Assembly (NCBI RefSeq): GCF_014646635.1 | Contig: NZ_BMNQ01000032.1 | Coordinates: 1 to 39,503, forward strand | Source: Lentibacillus kapialis | GTDB taxonomy: Bacteria; Bacillota; Bacilli; Bacillales; Amphibacillaceae | DNA: 39,503 bases | Direction: 5' to 3' | Part shown: positions 16,987-25,292 of the stretch, in pieces | How the letters are laid out: each line of letters opens with the position of its first letter | Position numbering within the stretch: the first letter of the stretch is position 1 | The notes under the pieces: model-generated | Databases searched by the model: none | Seen by the model: only the letters and a program-made list of their open reading frames with translations | What the model was told of the DNA's origin: nothing | Program-made: the position numbers and the translations under genes

Positions 16987-18170
16987 TCAGTTGCCTCCTT
17001 ATCCTGCGGGACACCTTGTGGTCCGCCTGATCTCCCCGGCCTTCGTATCTTGACATCACTCTTTATCGCAACTTCTATTTCAGGAAACGTTTCATCCCAC
17101 TTATCTTCTGCTTTTTTCCATTGTTTCGGGTATTTGCGGTGGAATGCATCGGCAAATCCGAAAACATCTGCTTCCATTCCTTCTTGCACATCATCAAGAA
17201 CCATTTTAATACGCTTGCGAATTCTCTTATTCAGCTGTTTTTGCAGCTTGTCTATAATTTTTGGATCCATCATGTCCAATTTGGTTTCATTTTCAACCAC
17301 ATCATCTTCTGAGGTGATGGTTATGGTCATCTTCCACTTTCCGTTTTTGATGGTTGGTATTAATTCCGTACTTGAGCGTAATAGCTTAAAGGATATGTAG
17401 TCTTTCGCATCTTTCGGTTGGAGGGTGACAGAAGCTGTTTCAATCTCATCCGTTACCCATAATAACCCTCTTGTTAGCGCATCATCGATTTGCCCAATCA
17501 ATTGATTATGTTTGAATACGGCGGTTCCATTGACACGTAACTCCTCGCCTGAATCGGATTTATCAACCAATATTCTTGGCAATGCCGTGGCTCCTGACTC
17601 GCTGGCTAATTGTTGCAGCAAGTCTTTTGTTGTTACCTTCATTCCAATTCTGAGTTCGGCCAGCTCTCTGGCAACTTCTGCTGAATCTTGCTCAAAATTA
17701 GGCATAATTTTTAATATCTCACTGGCTTTTCCATCCGCAAAAAATACATTTGCCCGGAGCCGGGGATTAGGAAAACGTGCGAAAAAGTCGATATGCTGCC
17801 GGATACCTCTTTCAGCTAATGCCTTCCCAATAACAACGATGCGGTTATGTCCCTCAAACAGGCGTCGTGAAACTTTCTCCTGCAACTTGGATCTGGCATC
17901 GAAAATGGTTTTGCCGGTCCCTGTCTTGACCGTGACAGGTTGTCCTCCACTTTGACTGTTCTCGCTTGATCCTTGTCCACCCATTGCTTTTGGATTCACG
18001 ATTTGTGCTGAAAGCTCTATGTCACCTTCATCTGTCCGGTCTAGTCCCATTCCCACAATAAGGGCTAAATCATTGACTTCCGAACGGTCCCAGCAGCCTG
18101 AAAGAAAAATAGGGATGACGCATAAGGTGATAGTCAATAGTTGTTTTCCCTTGTTTTGTAAAAGCTTCAT
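16983..18170 (-). CDS. Ger(x)C-family germination lipoprotein (C subunit)
   Basis: Lipoprotein subunit of the germinant receptor on the outer face of the spore inner membrane. The signal peptide ends in lipobox LSGC (Cys26), followed by the family hallmark CWDRSEVNDLALIVG. Other marks are a GKTIFDARSKLQEKVSRRLF block near 85-105 and the C-terminal amidase-like fold region ending in KRIRKRIK and FGFADAFHRKYPKQW. The 395-residue length is typical. A glycine/serine-rich insertion (GGQGSSENSQSGGQ) around residue 65 and the basic, proline/glycine-rich tail are more variable. It starts 12 nt after the upstream B gene and overlaps the downstream D-type gene by 4 bp. Confidence 0.92.
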   Translation of the reverse strand: MKLLQNKGKQLLTITLCVIPIFLSGCWDRSEVNDLALIVGMGLDRTDEGDIELSAQIVNPKAMGGQGSSENSQSGGQPVTVKTGTGKTIFDARSKLQEKVSRRLFEGHNRIVVIGKALAERGIRQHIDFFARFPNPRLRANVFFADGKASEILKIMPNFEQDSAEVARELAELRIGMKVTTKDLLQQLASESGATALPRILVDKSDSGEELRVNGTAVFKHNQLIGQIDDALTRGLLWVTDEIETASVTLQPKDAKDYISFKLLRSSTELIPTIKNGKWKMTITITSEDDVVENETKLDMMDPKIIDKLQKQLNKRIRKRIKMVLDDVQEGMEADVFGFADAFHRKYPKQWKKAEDKWDETFPEIEVAIKSDVKIRRPGRSGGPQGVPQDKEATE

Positions 18171-18182
18171 GGTAGTGTCCTT

Positions 18183-19283
18183 TCAACTGAGCTGTGTTTT
18201 GGAAAATTTCTTTCGCGTGATAACGGCCAACAATAGAAGAATCGGAATGATCATTTGAAACAATAAGGCGTAAAACGGCCACGTAGTGCTTGAAAAATGC
18301 GTGAGTTTTTGTAAATTGGGGGCGGCCCACATACTGATACTGATTAGCAATAATCCAATCGGAAAAACGATTGGACGGTAATCAGATAAATTTAGCAACT
18401 GAGCAAGACCGATAACAGCGGCATAATAGAAAACAGATATTTTGATGAACATGCCTGTGACCCATATGGCCATTTCGACAGCCTCCACATGCTGCAGGAA
18501 ATCTGCTACACTGATATAACGTGCAGCATCCATAATTGGATAGGTGAAGGATGACGTGATATCTCCAAACAATAGGAGTGCGAGTAAATTAGTAATAACC
18601 AAGGTGATCATGATAAGTGTCGTTGTTATCATTCCCCATTTCAGTCCGTTCTCGTTTTCACCAAGATAAGGCAGAAGAAAGGAAATAAGAAATAATTCAT
18701 TGAACCATTGTGTCGGGACAAGTGCCCCCTTGATCGATGGTGTCAGTCCTTCGCCCAAAACAGGCGCTATATTGCCGGGATTTAAGGCAGGGATTAACAG
18801 GACAACGATAAACATAAATAACAGGATAAAGACAGGTACGAAAATCTGGGAACTCCTGGCCATGACTTCCAGCCCGCCCCGAACCGCCAGGGCACAGACA
18901 AAGGCCATACTTGCAATGGTAACGGTCAATGGTGTTTGTTCAAGAAAATTACCGTTAACAAATTCTCCAAAATCGCGTAGATTCATGCCATTTGTGTGGA
19001 GAAGAAAAAACAAAATACCACAACCGATCAGCTTTCCGGGGATTTTACCTGCAATCGTCTCACTATATTGCAGCAATGTTTCTTTCGGGTAATAGCTATG
19101 GAGGCGGTATGCAATCAAGACAGAAAGGTAACCGAAAAAAGAAGCCCAGATCGGTGACAGCCACATATCCTGTTTTGCCACTTCCCCTGTAATAGCAGGT
19201 AGTACAAGTTCTGCCGTTGCAACAATGGTTGGATAAAGCAGGATAGCCATTTGCAGGCCGCTGATTTTTCCCTTTTCAATCAT
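18183..19283 (-). CDS. GerAB/GerKB-family germinant receptor permease subunit, first copy
   Basis: Integral membrane B subunit, 366 residues, about 10 helices. ATG 19283 is preferred over the upstream GTG because AGGTGG lies six nt before it. It has the same family blocks as its paralogue at 15597-16694 (GKISGLQMAILLYPTIVAT, RGGLEVMARSSQIF, SVADFLQHVE). The two differ at scattered positions, including the helix 3 loop (NGMNLRDFGEF here, NGVVLREYGEF in the other), which are natural places to look for a difference in ligand. It sits between the A and C genes in the classical A-B-C order. Confidence 0.92.
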   Translation of the reverse strand: MIEKGKISGLQMAILLYPTIVATAELVLPAITGEVAKQDMWLSPIWASFFGYLSVLIAYRLHSYYPKETLLQYSETIAGKIPGKLIGCGILFFLLHTNGMNLRDFGEFVNGNFLEQTPLTVTIASMAFVCALAVRGGLEVMARSSQIFVPVFILLFMFIVVLLIPALNPGNIAPVLGEGLTPSIKGALVPTQWFNELFLISFLLPYLGENENGLKWGMITTTLIMITLVITNLLALLLFGDITSSFTYPIMDAARYISVADFLQHVEAVEMAIWVTGMFIKISVFYYAAVIGLAQLLNLSDYRPIVFPIGLLLISISMWAAPNLQKLTHFSSTTWPFYALLFQMIIPILLLLAVITRKKFSKTQLS

Positions 19284-19317
19284 AGTGTTCCACCTCACTT
19301 CAAAATCCAGGGAACCA

Positions 19318-20880
19318 TTATTCCTCTCCCCTGATCGGATCGGGTTTTTGTCCGGACGACTGCCGATATTTATTGTATTTTCCGGTAAGGCGCGGTCGTT
19401 TATTTAATTTCCACCATGGCGCACGGATCATCGTATCTTTCATTTCATAGAAATGCATCGGGGCCATCGGGCTCAAATAGGGAACACCAAAGGAACGCAA
19501 TGTAGCCAGATGCACGATAATTGTAATAACGCCGAGCATGATACCGAGCAATCCGAGTGTTGCAGCAAGTAAAATCATCGGGAAGCGCAGCATTCGGATG
19601 GCAAATGCCGTTGAATAACGCGGAATGGTAAACGAGGCAATACCGGTAATCGCAACCACGATAACCATTGGGGCGGAGACAATACCGGCAGAAACCGCAG
19701 CCTCGCCAATCACGAGCGCTCCAACAATGCTCACAGCGGACCCTACCTGCTTTGGAAGCCGTACCCCTGCCTCGCGCAAGGCCTCAAATGTTACTTCCAT
19801 CAGCAAGACTTCTACAAGAGCCGGAAATGGAACCTGTTCCCTTGAGGCAGCCATACTGATTAAAAGTGATGTTGGTATCATTTCCTGGTGATAGGTGAGT
19901 AATGCGACATATAACGATGGTAAGAGCAGCGCTATGACCAGAAAAAGGTATCGAAGCCAACGGGTGGCCGTAGACATTAAGAAACGCCGGTAATAATCCT
20001 CATTCGACTGCAATAGTGAATAAAGCGTTATCGGCACAACGAGTGAGAAGGGCGTCCCGTCAACCAGTATCGTAACACGTCCTTCAAGCAAACTGGATGT
20101 GACAATATCCGGCCGCTCCGTTGCCAATACCTGTGGGAAAGGGGAATATGGGTCATCCTCAATGAATTCTTCAATAACACCACTCTCCAGCACACCATCG
20201 ATGTCAATCCGATTCAATCGGGTGGTAACTTCTTCGATTAACGTGTTGTCGGCTAATCCTTCCACATAGGTAATCATAACGCTGGTTTTCGTATAGCGCC
20301 CTACTTCTATGGATTGGATCTTTAGCTTGGGACTCCTGATCCGGCGCCGTAGCATCGAGGTATTGACACTTAACGTTTCCACAAAGCCCTCGCGTGGCCC
20401 GCGCACCACTTTCTCGGCTTCGGGTGATTCCACAGCGCGCTTTTCCCATTTCGATAAACCTAAGGATAGTCCAGTTGAACTCTTGTCTGCCAAAATGACA
20501 GGCTTACCTGCAGAGATGGCTTGTACACAGTCTGAAAATGTATGGACTTCTTTTGTATCTGTCACGGCTACTTTGTTTTTAATTAGGGTATCCACTTGCT
20601 GCTCCTGATCGGATTCTGTCGCAGTCATCAACGGTGAAAGCACACTGTCATCGATTTCCTCGGTATTGGACAACCCGTCTATGTAAAGGAGCAAAGCCTG
20701 ATGGTTTCCGCCTATGGTAAAAGCGTGAAAGATCACATCGGAACAATCCTGGTAAATCATTCGCAACTGGTCTTCGTTTTCGGTTATATGTTTAAATAGC
20801 GTATCTTGTTCCTGTTTGGATGGCTTGAGGGCCTTTTGTTTACCTGTTTTTCCCTTTTTACGCCGATTTCGCCATATCAT
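19318..20880 (-). CDS. GerAA/GerKA-family germinant receptor A subunit
   Basis: Spore inner-membrane protein of the GerAA family, 520 residues. A hydrophilic N-terminal domain (about 1-270) begins with a strongly basic segment (WRNRRKKGKTGKQKALK). A C-terminal membrane domain of about five helices (about 315-470) follows, with PFPALVEVLLMEVTFEALRE, RLPKQVGSAVSIVGALVIG and FTIPRYSTAFAIRMLRFP, all hallmark blocks. ATG 20880 has GGAGAG eight nt upstream; the frame extends further but without a ribosome site. This is the first gene of the operon. A sigma-G promoter would be expected upstream, but I could not identify one convincingly in 20881-20970. Confidence 0.92.
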   Translation of the reverse strand: MIWRNRRKKGKTGKQKALKPSKQEQDTLFKHITENEDQLRMIYQDCSDVIFHAFTIGGNHQALLLYIDGLSNTEEIDDSVLSPLMTATESDQEQQVDTLIKNKVAVTDTKEVHTFSDCVQAISAGKPVILADKSSTGLSLGLSKWEKRAVESPEAEKVVRGPREGFVETLSVNTSMLRRRIRSPKLKIQSIEVGRYTKTSVMITYVEGLADNTLIEEVTTRLNRIDIDGVLESGVIEEFIEDDPYSPFPQVLATERPDIVTSSLLEGRVTILVDGTPFSLVVPITLYSLLQSNEDYYRRFLMSTATRWLRYLFLVIALLLPSLYVALLTYHQEMIPTSLLISMAASREQVPFPALVEVLLMEVTFEALREAGVRLPKQVGSAVSIVGALVIGEAAVSAGIVSAPMVIVVAITGIASFTIPRYSTAFAIRMLRFPMILLAATLGLLGIMLGVITIIVHLATLRSFGVPYLSPMAPMHFYEMKDTMIRAPWWKLNKRPRLTGKYNKYRQSSGQKPDPIRGEE

Positions 20881-20964
20881 ATGATTCTCTCCAAATTCCG
20901 ATAGATATATGTTTTTTCTAGTCTGTGCTGTATATGGAATATTATTACGGAATTGGGAAATTAG

Positions 20965-20996
20965 AAAAAACACCTCCCCTTTAAGAAGGGGAGGTG
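20965..20996 (-). terminator. Rho-independent terminator of the SAM-riboswitch-controlled transporter
   Basis: CACCTCCCCTT (20971-20981) pairs exactly with AAGGGGAGGTG (20986-20996), loop TAAG. Reading the minus strand, six T residues follow the stem. It separates the transporter gene from the germination operon, which is transcribed in the same direction. Confidence 0.9.
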
Positions 20997-21081
20997 CCGG
21001 GAGCTGCCGGAAAATCAACAACAGCATATTTATTTATCTGATGCGTTAACTTGGCATAATAGGAGAAATGTGTCCGTCACG

Positions 21082-22398
21082 CTAATGACTTTTTTGACTT
21101 TCCCATGTGGAAAAGCGTGGGTATCCTGTTGCAATGGCGATTATGCCGGCTACTCCAAGCAGAACCGGGTAAATAGCGAAAGGCATGATGGAAACAGGCG
21201 ATATTTCCGCAACACCAGCAATTGCCAATAATTGAGCACCGTAGGGCAAAATCCCTTGAAAAGCGCTCCCGAAAATATCCAGCACGCTTGCTGACCGGCG
21301 GGGATCAACATCGAATCGTTCGGAAATCTGTTTGGCCAAGGATCCAATACTGATAATTGCAATGGTGTTGTTGGCGGTTGACACGTCAAAAACACTGACA
21401 AGGCCTGCAATGCCTGCTTCAGCACCTTTTCTTGAATGAATTCGTTTACTGATGGCATGCAGCAGAAAGTCAATACCGCCATTCACACGAACCAATTCAA
21501 CTAATCCGCCAAGTAAAATTGATAACAGTGCCAGCTCCTGCATACCGGCCATACCATCGCCCAACAGTTTCAAAAATTCCATGACCTGGAACTTCCCGTA
21601 AGCAAGGCCGACTGCCCCGGAAAACACAATGCCGCCGATTAGTACGTAAATGACGTTAACCCCAGCAACCGCAAAGACGAGTACAGCCAGATAAGGGAGT
21701 ATTTTGAACAGGTCGTAAGGATGATCACCACTGATCGATCCACCGGCATTCCACGTTAAAATGCCAAAAATGATAGCGGTGACGATAGCAGCAGGCAAGG
21801 CAATAAAAATATTCACCTTAAATTTATCACTCATTTTGACAGCCTGTGTTTTAACAGAGGCGATGGTTGTATCTGAAATAATGGATAAATTATCACCGAA
21901 CATCGCACCACTGATGATAGCTCCTAAAATCAGGGCAGTGCCCAGTTCTGTCTGATCGGCAAGCCCCACCCCTATCGGAGCAAGTGCCACGACTGTACCG
22001 ACAGAACTCCCCATGGAAATGGAGATGAAACAGCCAATGATAAACAGGCCCACAATCAGCAAATTTCCCGGCAAGAAGGTCAGGCCCAGATTAACTGTGG
22101 ATTCAACAGCGCCAACTCCTTCGGCAACTGCAGAGAAAGCACCTGCCAGCAGGTAAATAATCACCATAAGCATGATGTTCGGGTGCCCGGCTCCCTTGGT
22201 TAAATAGTCAAGCTTGTCGTTAATGGCGATTTTCCTGTTCATAAATAAAGCAGCCAATATAGCGATAAAGACCGCAACGAGTACCGGTAACTTATAAAAA
22301 TCCCCACTGACGACGCCGGAACCAATAAACAGAAGCAGAAAAATAATAAATGGTAATAATCCCGATGCGCGTCCTTTGTTCATGTCCGATGTATCCAT
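21082..22398 (-). CDS. metT: NhaC-superfamily transporter, candidate methionine transporter MetT
   Basis: Integral membrane protein of 438 residues with about 11-12 helices, of the NhaC/ion-transporter superfamily. Typical blocks are SMGSSVGTVVALAPIG near 130, GAIISGAMFGDNLSIISDTT near 155-175 and VSTANNTIAIISIG near 335. On sequence alone it would be called a Na+/H+ antiporter. The SAM-I riboswitch immediately upstream changes the likely role: S-box-controlled NhaC-like proteins were proposed by comparative genomics to be methionine transporters (MetT). ATG 22398 follows GGAGGAATAGAA. A strong terminator ends the unit, so it is a monocistronic S-box regulon member. Confidence 0.82.
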   Translation of the reverse strand: MDTSDMNKGRASGLLPFIIFLLLFIGSGVVSGDFYKLPVLVAVFIAILAALFMNRKIAINDKLDYLTKGAGHPNIMLMVIIYLLAGAFSAVAEGVGAVESTVNLGLTFLPGNLLIVGLFIIGCFISISMGSSVGTVVALAPIGVGLADQTELGTALILGAIISGAMFGDNLSIISDTTIASVKTQAVKMSDKFKVNIFIALPAAIVTAIIFGILTWNAGGSISGDHPYDLFKILPYLAVLVFAVAGVNVIYVLIGGIVFSGAVGLAYGKFQVMEFLKLLGDGMAGMQELALLSILLGGLVELVRVNGGIDFLLHAISKRIHSRKGAEAGIAGLVSVFDVSTANNTIAIISIGSLAKQISERFDVDPRRSASVLDIFGSAFQGILPYGAQLLAIAGVAEISPVSIMPFAIYPVLLGVAGIIAIATGYPRFSTWESQKSH

Positions 22399-22442
22399 TT
22401 CTATTCCTCCATTCTAGGTTGTCCGCTTTCTTGAATGAAAAT

Positions 22443-22467
22443 AAAAAAGCCCTCCGTTTTGGAAGGC
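22443..22467 (-). terminator. SAM riboswitch expression-platform terminator
   Basis: On the minus strand GCCTTCC-AAAAC-GGAGGGC is followed by TTTTTT. It lies between the aptamer and the transporter start, as expected for transcriptional attenuation when SAM is abundant. Confidence 0.85.
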
Positions 22468-22480
22468 GTTAGTCCGGACA

Positions 22481-22591
22481 CCTTATCTTTCAAAACGCTT
22501 GAAACGCGATTTGCTGGAATTGGCACCTTACAAACATTTGTGCAGGTTGCCGGGCTTCGCAGGGCCAGATCCCTCAGCCACTCTGGATAAG
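22481..22591 (-). ncRNA. SAM-I (S-box) riboswitch aptamer
   Basis: The minus strand reads CTTATC at the 5' side of P1 and GATAAG at the 3' side. Between them are the kink-turn region GAGTGGCTGAGGGAT, then CTGGCCC, the core GCGAAGCCCGGCAACC, and GGTGCCAATTCC, closing with TTTTGAAAGATAAGG. These are the conserved blocks of the S-box in their normal order. Its terminator is at 22443-22467. Confidence 0.93.
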
Positions 22592-22618
22592 TGATATGAA
22601 ATTAGCTGTCAGATAAAA

Positions 22619-22647
22619 AGTATAATTCAGGATTGCAGATGTGTCAA
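22619..22647 (-). promoter_or_regulatory. Sigma-A promoter of the SAM riboswitch / metT transcript
   Basis: On the minus strand TTGACA (22647-22642), a 17-nt spacer and TATACT (22624-22619) match consensus almost perfectly. The predicted start is about 20 nt before the riboswitch P1. Confidence 0.88.
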
Positions 22648-22677
22648 GACGTCGTGATTATGAATTCGACGCTGAAA

Positions 22678-23898
22678 CTACCGAACGTGTTTAATATGTT
22701 CATAGTTGATAACCATAATCAGCATCGCGCCGAACACACAGACAGCGGCTACGATGAATGGCATGGCCGGGTTGTATATTTCTGCCAGTTTCCCCGCGGC
22801 GAATGGGGCAATGGCACCACCGATAAAGCGGAGGAAACTATAGGAAGCCGAGGCAGTTGAACGGTCGACATCGGTAGCATTCATCACCGCAGTTGTTATC
22901 AGCGTATTATTATTGCCAAGCATTGCTCCTGCAGCGACGACTGCTGTAATAACAAGCCATTGTGTTTCATGCCACACGCCCATTGCGAATAGAGCGCCCG
23001 CAAACAATATGAGCATGACAGCCATTGGCCCTACCACACCGAAGTGTTCCTGCAACCTTGGAGCCATTACAACGGAGGTAATAGCGAGTAACAGGCCCCA
23101 CCCCAGGAAGACAAATCCAAGACCGTGTTCATCCAATCCCAAAATAAACGGTGCAAATGCCAGTAGTGTGAAGAATCCATAATTATAAAAAGCTGCTGCG
23201 ATACCAAATACTAAAAGTGAAGGATGTTTTAATGCCCTGAATGGATCTTTTATGGATGTTTTCGATTTGGCAGTTTGCGTTTTCTCAGCTTTTGGCATTA
23301 AAGTCGTTAATCCGATAAACGCAATCACCATAAGTGTCGCAACACCAAGGAAAGGGCCCCTCCACGACATAGCCCCAAGCCAGCCGCCCAGAAGAGGACC
23401 GACTGAAATTCCCAGACCAATGGCAGCTTCGTACAAAATGACGGCTTTGACATTACCGCTTTTGGAAAGTGTTACGATGGCAGTCAGAGCCGTTGCCACA
23501 AATAGCGCGTTACCAAGGCCCCAGCCACCGCGCAAAGCAACAAGCGCCCATATACCATTAGATAGGCCGCCAAGTCCTGAAAACAGTGCGATGATGACAA
23601 TGCCGCATAAGAGTGTACCTTTTAATCCAATTCGAGACGAAATCGTACCTGTAATAAGCATGGCCACTGCCATAATAGCGTTATAGCTTGTGAACAACAA
23701 GGTCGCTTGGCTCGGTGCGGCATCGAGCTGCTCAGCAATCGCCGGAAGAATTGGATCGACAAGCCCAAGTCCCATAAATGCAATAATAGCAGCAAAAAAT
23801 ACAGCCCATACCGATTTTGGCTGTTTCAAAATATGACTGTTTTGTTCATTAAACTCCTCATTTATGTCTTTCATATCCAATGGTCTTACTTGTTGCAT
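22678..23898 (-). CDS. Major facilitator superfamily transporter, probable drug/solute efflux (DHA1-like)
   Basis: The protein has 406 residues with 12 predicted helices and a hydrophilic N-terminal tail of about 30 residues. MFS marks are GLGLVDPILPAI in helix 1, the loop 2-3 motif GTISSRIGLKGTLLCG, and a motif-C-like GPLLGGWLGAMSWRGPF in helix 5, which is typical of antiporters of the 12-helix drug efflux group. The start ATG 23898 has GGAG seven nt upstream. It is divergent from a MarR-family gene with tandem operators in the 135-bp gap, so it is probably repressed by that regulator. The substrate is unknown. No terminator is evident before the SAM riboswitch promoter downstream. Confidence 0.85.
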   Translation of the reverse strand: MQQVRPLDMKDINEEFNEQNSHILKQPKSVWAVFFAAIIAFMGLGLVDPILPAIAEQLDAAPSQATLLFTSYNAIMAVAMLITGTISSRIGLKGTLLCGIVIIALFSGLGGLSNGIWALVALRGGWGLGNALFVATALTAIVTLSKSGNVKAVILYEAAIGLGISVGPLLGGWLGAMSWRGPFLGVATLMVIAFIGLTTLMPKAEKTQTAKSKTSIKDPFRALKHPSLLVFGIAAAFYNYGFFTLLAFAPFILGLDEHGLGFVFLGWGLLLAITSVVMAPRLQEHFGVVGPMAVMLILFAGALFAMGVWHETQWLVITAVVAAGAMLGNNNTLITTAVMNATDVDRSTASASYSFLRFIGGAIAPFAAGKLAEIYNPAMPFIVAAVCVFGAMLIMVINYEHIKHVR

Positions 23899-23950
23899 AT
23901 CAAAACTCCAATCTATTTAACGGTGTTTCATTCAAGAAATGATTGTACCA

Positions 23951-23987
23951 TACAACTATATAATTGTATAGTGCAATTATATATTGC
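23951..23987. promoter_or_regulatory. Tandem MarR-type operators in the divergent promoter region
   Basis: Two adjacent AT-rich inverted repeats are TACAA-N8-TTGTA (23951-23968) and GCAAT-N5-ATTGC (23973-23987). The first resembles OhrR/MarR sites. On the minus strand they overlap a possible TTGCAC (-35) and TATGGT (-10) for the MFS gene. On the plus strand they lie just before the MarR gene. Confidence 0.6.
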
Positions 23988-24033
23988 TTGCCCACAAGTA
24001 TAATTGATTATAGGATAATAGTGAGGTGGTATC

Positions 24034-24462
24034 ATGGATGATGAATCCTTGACATTAATTGAACAGGAAATAAGCGTTTTTGTAAGACGTGTGACATTGA
24101 CTGAAAAGCGATTTGGAAATCTGGAACGCTCCGCATATATCCTGTTGCGTGAACTTTATAATCATGGTCCAATTGGTGTGAAAAGACTGGCAGAAGAATT
24201 GCACCTTGATGATTCAACGGTGAGCAGACAAGCCTCAGCACTTGTCCGGTCCCAATGGATAGAAAAAATCCCCAATCCGGATGATGGCAGAGCATACTTT
24301 TATCAGATTACGGCATCAGGGATAGCAGAGATGAAGGCATACGCACAGAAGCGTTATCATTATTTAGCCCATATTTTGAAGGATTGGTCAGAACAGGAAC
24401 GCACGCATTTCGGAAAATTGCTGCAAAAATATAATGCCATCCTTGAGCAAATGGATTATTAG
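24034..24462 (+). CDS. MarR-family transcriptional regulator
   Basis: Dimeric winged-helix regulator of 142 residues. The DNA-binding core runs from about residue 30 to 100: GPIGVKRLAEELHLDDSTVS is the helix-turn-helix, and IEKIPNPDDGRAYFYQIT is the wing with the conserved DDGR. The flanking helices make the dimer interface. There is no cysteine in the reading, so an OhrR-type peroxide-sensing mechanism is not supported; a small-molecule ligand is more likely. GAGGTGG precedes the ATG. The divergent MFS transporter and paired operators suggest local control and autoregulation. Confidence 0.88.
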   Translation: MDDESLTLIEQEISVFVRRVTLTEKRFGNLERSAYILLRELYNHGPIGVKRLAEELHLDDSTVSRQASALVRSQWIEKIPNPDDGRAYFYQITASGIAEMKAYAQKRYHYLAHILKDWSEQERTHFGKLLQKYNAILEQMDY

Positions 24463-24548
24463 AACTGTGCATGATGCAATAATAAATTCTATCAACGTTC
24501 AAACAAGACATCTGCACTGCATAAAGGAAATTGGAAAGGAAGGTACCT

Positions 24549-25109
24549 ATGGAGAACAATGAACAGCTTTCCGCTGAATCGAAAGTCAGCTACGCCGAAG
24601 AGGAAGTCATTAACGCCATTGCCGAAACGATGGATTTGTACGGTGTAACACCGTCAATCGGCCGGCTTTATGCCACCATGTATTTTACACATCATCCAAT
24701 GACGCTTGATGAAATGAAGGATGAGCTTGGTATGACGAAACCGAGTATGAGCACGGCGGTCCGTAATCTACAGGATATCAATATTGTCCGGAAAATATGG
24801 CAAAAAGGGTCAAGGAAAGATCACTTTATGGCAGAGAAAAACTTCTTTAATTATTTCGGCCATTTTTTTGGAGGTAAGTGGAAGCGGGAAGCTGAATTAA
24901 ATCTTATTGCTATTGAAAAGGCGGAAACTCAACTGAAGGAAGTTATAGAAGATGAAACCGTCGAGGAATCGTTAAAAAATCAGGCCAGGCAAGACCTTCA
25001 ACAGCTAGTGGATTATAAAAAATATTGTTACTGGCTTCAAAAACTTGCCGATTCAATCGAGTCGGGTGAAATTTTTGACCTGTTACCTGTGGAAGAACCA
25101 GGAACCTAA
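24549..25109 (+). CDS. GbsR/MarR-like transcriptional regulator
   Basis: The protein has 186 residues. The N-terminal half holds a winged helix with the GbsR-type pattern AIAETMDLYGVTPSIGRLYATMYF, then MTLDEMKDELGMTKPSMSTAVRNL and IWQKGSRKDHFMAEKNFF. This family includes GbsR, the choline-responsive repressor of glycine betaine synthesis and uptake in Bacillus. Here no gbsAB or opu genes are adjacent, so its target is unknown. ATG 24549 is preferred because AAAGGAAGG is six nt upstream; a TTG at 24531 overlaps the region before it. It is separate from the preceding MarR gene by about 85 bp. Confidence 0.8.
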   Translation: MENNEQLSAESKVSYAEEEVINAIAETMDLYGVTPSIGRLYATMYFTHHPMTLDEMKDELGMTKPSMSTAVRNLQDINIVRKIWQKGSRKDHFMAEKNFFNYFGHFFGGKWKREAELNLIAIEKAETQLKEVIEDETVEESLKNQARQDLQQLVDYKKYCYWLQKLADSIESGEIFDLLPVEEPGT

Positions 25110-25177
25110 TTGCAAAAGGTATAAAAATGAAAGCCCGAAATATGTAAAATCAATAATGAATAATGGGTCAAGAAAAA

Positions 25178-25191
25178 TGATATCGCTTTCA
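25178..25191 (-). promoter_or_regulatory. Perfect cre site (CcpA) upstream of the thiolase gene
   Basis: The minus strand reads TGAAAGCGATATCA, which fits TGWAANCGNTNWCA at every position. It is 102 bp upstream of the thiolase start and predicts carbon catabolite control of that gene. Confidence 0.65.
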
Positions 25192-25218
25192 AAATAATTG
25201 GGTTATCCGAGGAAAATG

Positions 25219-25236
25219 CCTTGCTCCGGAGCAAGG
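25219..25236. repeat. Perfect 18-bp palindrome in the thiolase leader
   Basis: CCTTGCTCCGGAGCAAGG equals its own reverse complement. It lies between the cre site and the ribosome site of the thiolase. It may be an operator for a dimeric regulator or a leader hairpin; there is no T-run after it. Confidence 0.6.
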
Positions 25237-25292
25237 TGGCTCGGAAAGTGGTCTTGCTGAATAATGATTATGACAAAAGGGGAGGAAGACAT

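Noticed and set aside
15955-19192. Several plus-strand open frames opposite the germination genes
   Set aside because: They lie wholly inside strongly supported minus-strand genes, lack ribosome sites and have low-complexity translations typical of antisense frames.
20881-20970. Sigma-G promoter for the germination operon
   Set aside because: AT-rich CATATA-like elements exist, but no pair with acceptable -35, spacing and -10 could be found with confidence.
20971-20996. Stem-loop as a regulatory element of the germination operon
   Set aside because: On the minus strand it ends in a T-run and sits just after the metT stop, so a terminator of metT explains it fully.
21082-22398. Plain Na+/H+ antiporter for salt tolerance
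   Set aside because: The SAM-I riboswitch and its own promoter make a methionine-related transport role more likely, although ion exchange is not excluded.
25219-25260. T-box leader upstream of the thiolase
   Set aside because: A GC-rich hairpin followed by GGTGGC looked suggestive, but the conserved T-box sequence and a terminator/antiterminator pair are missing.
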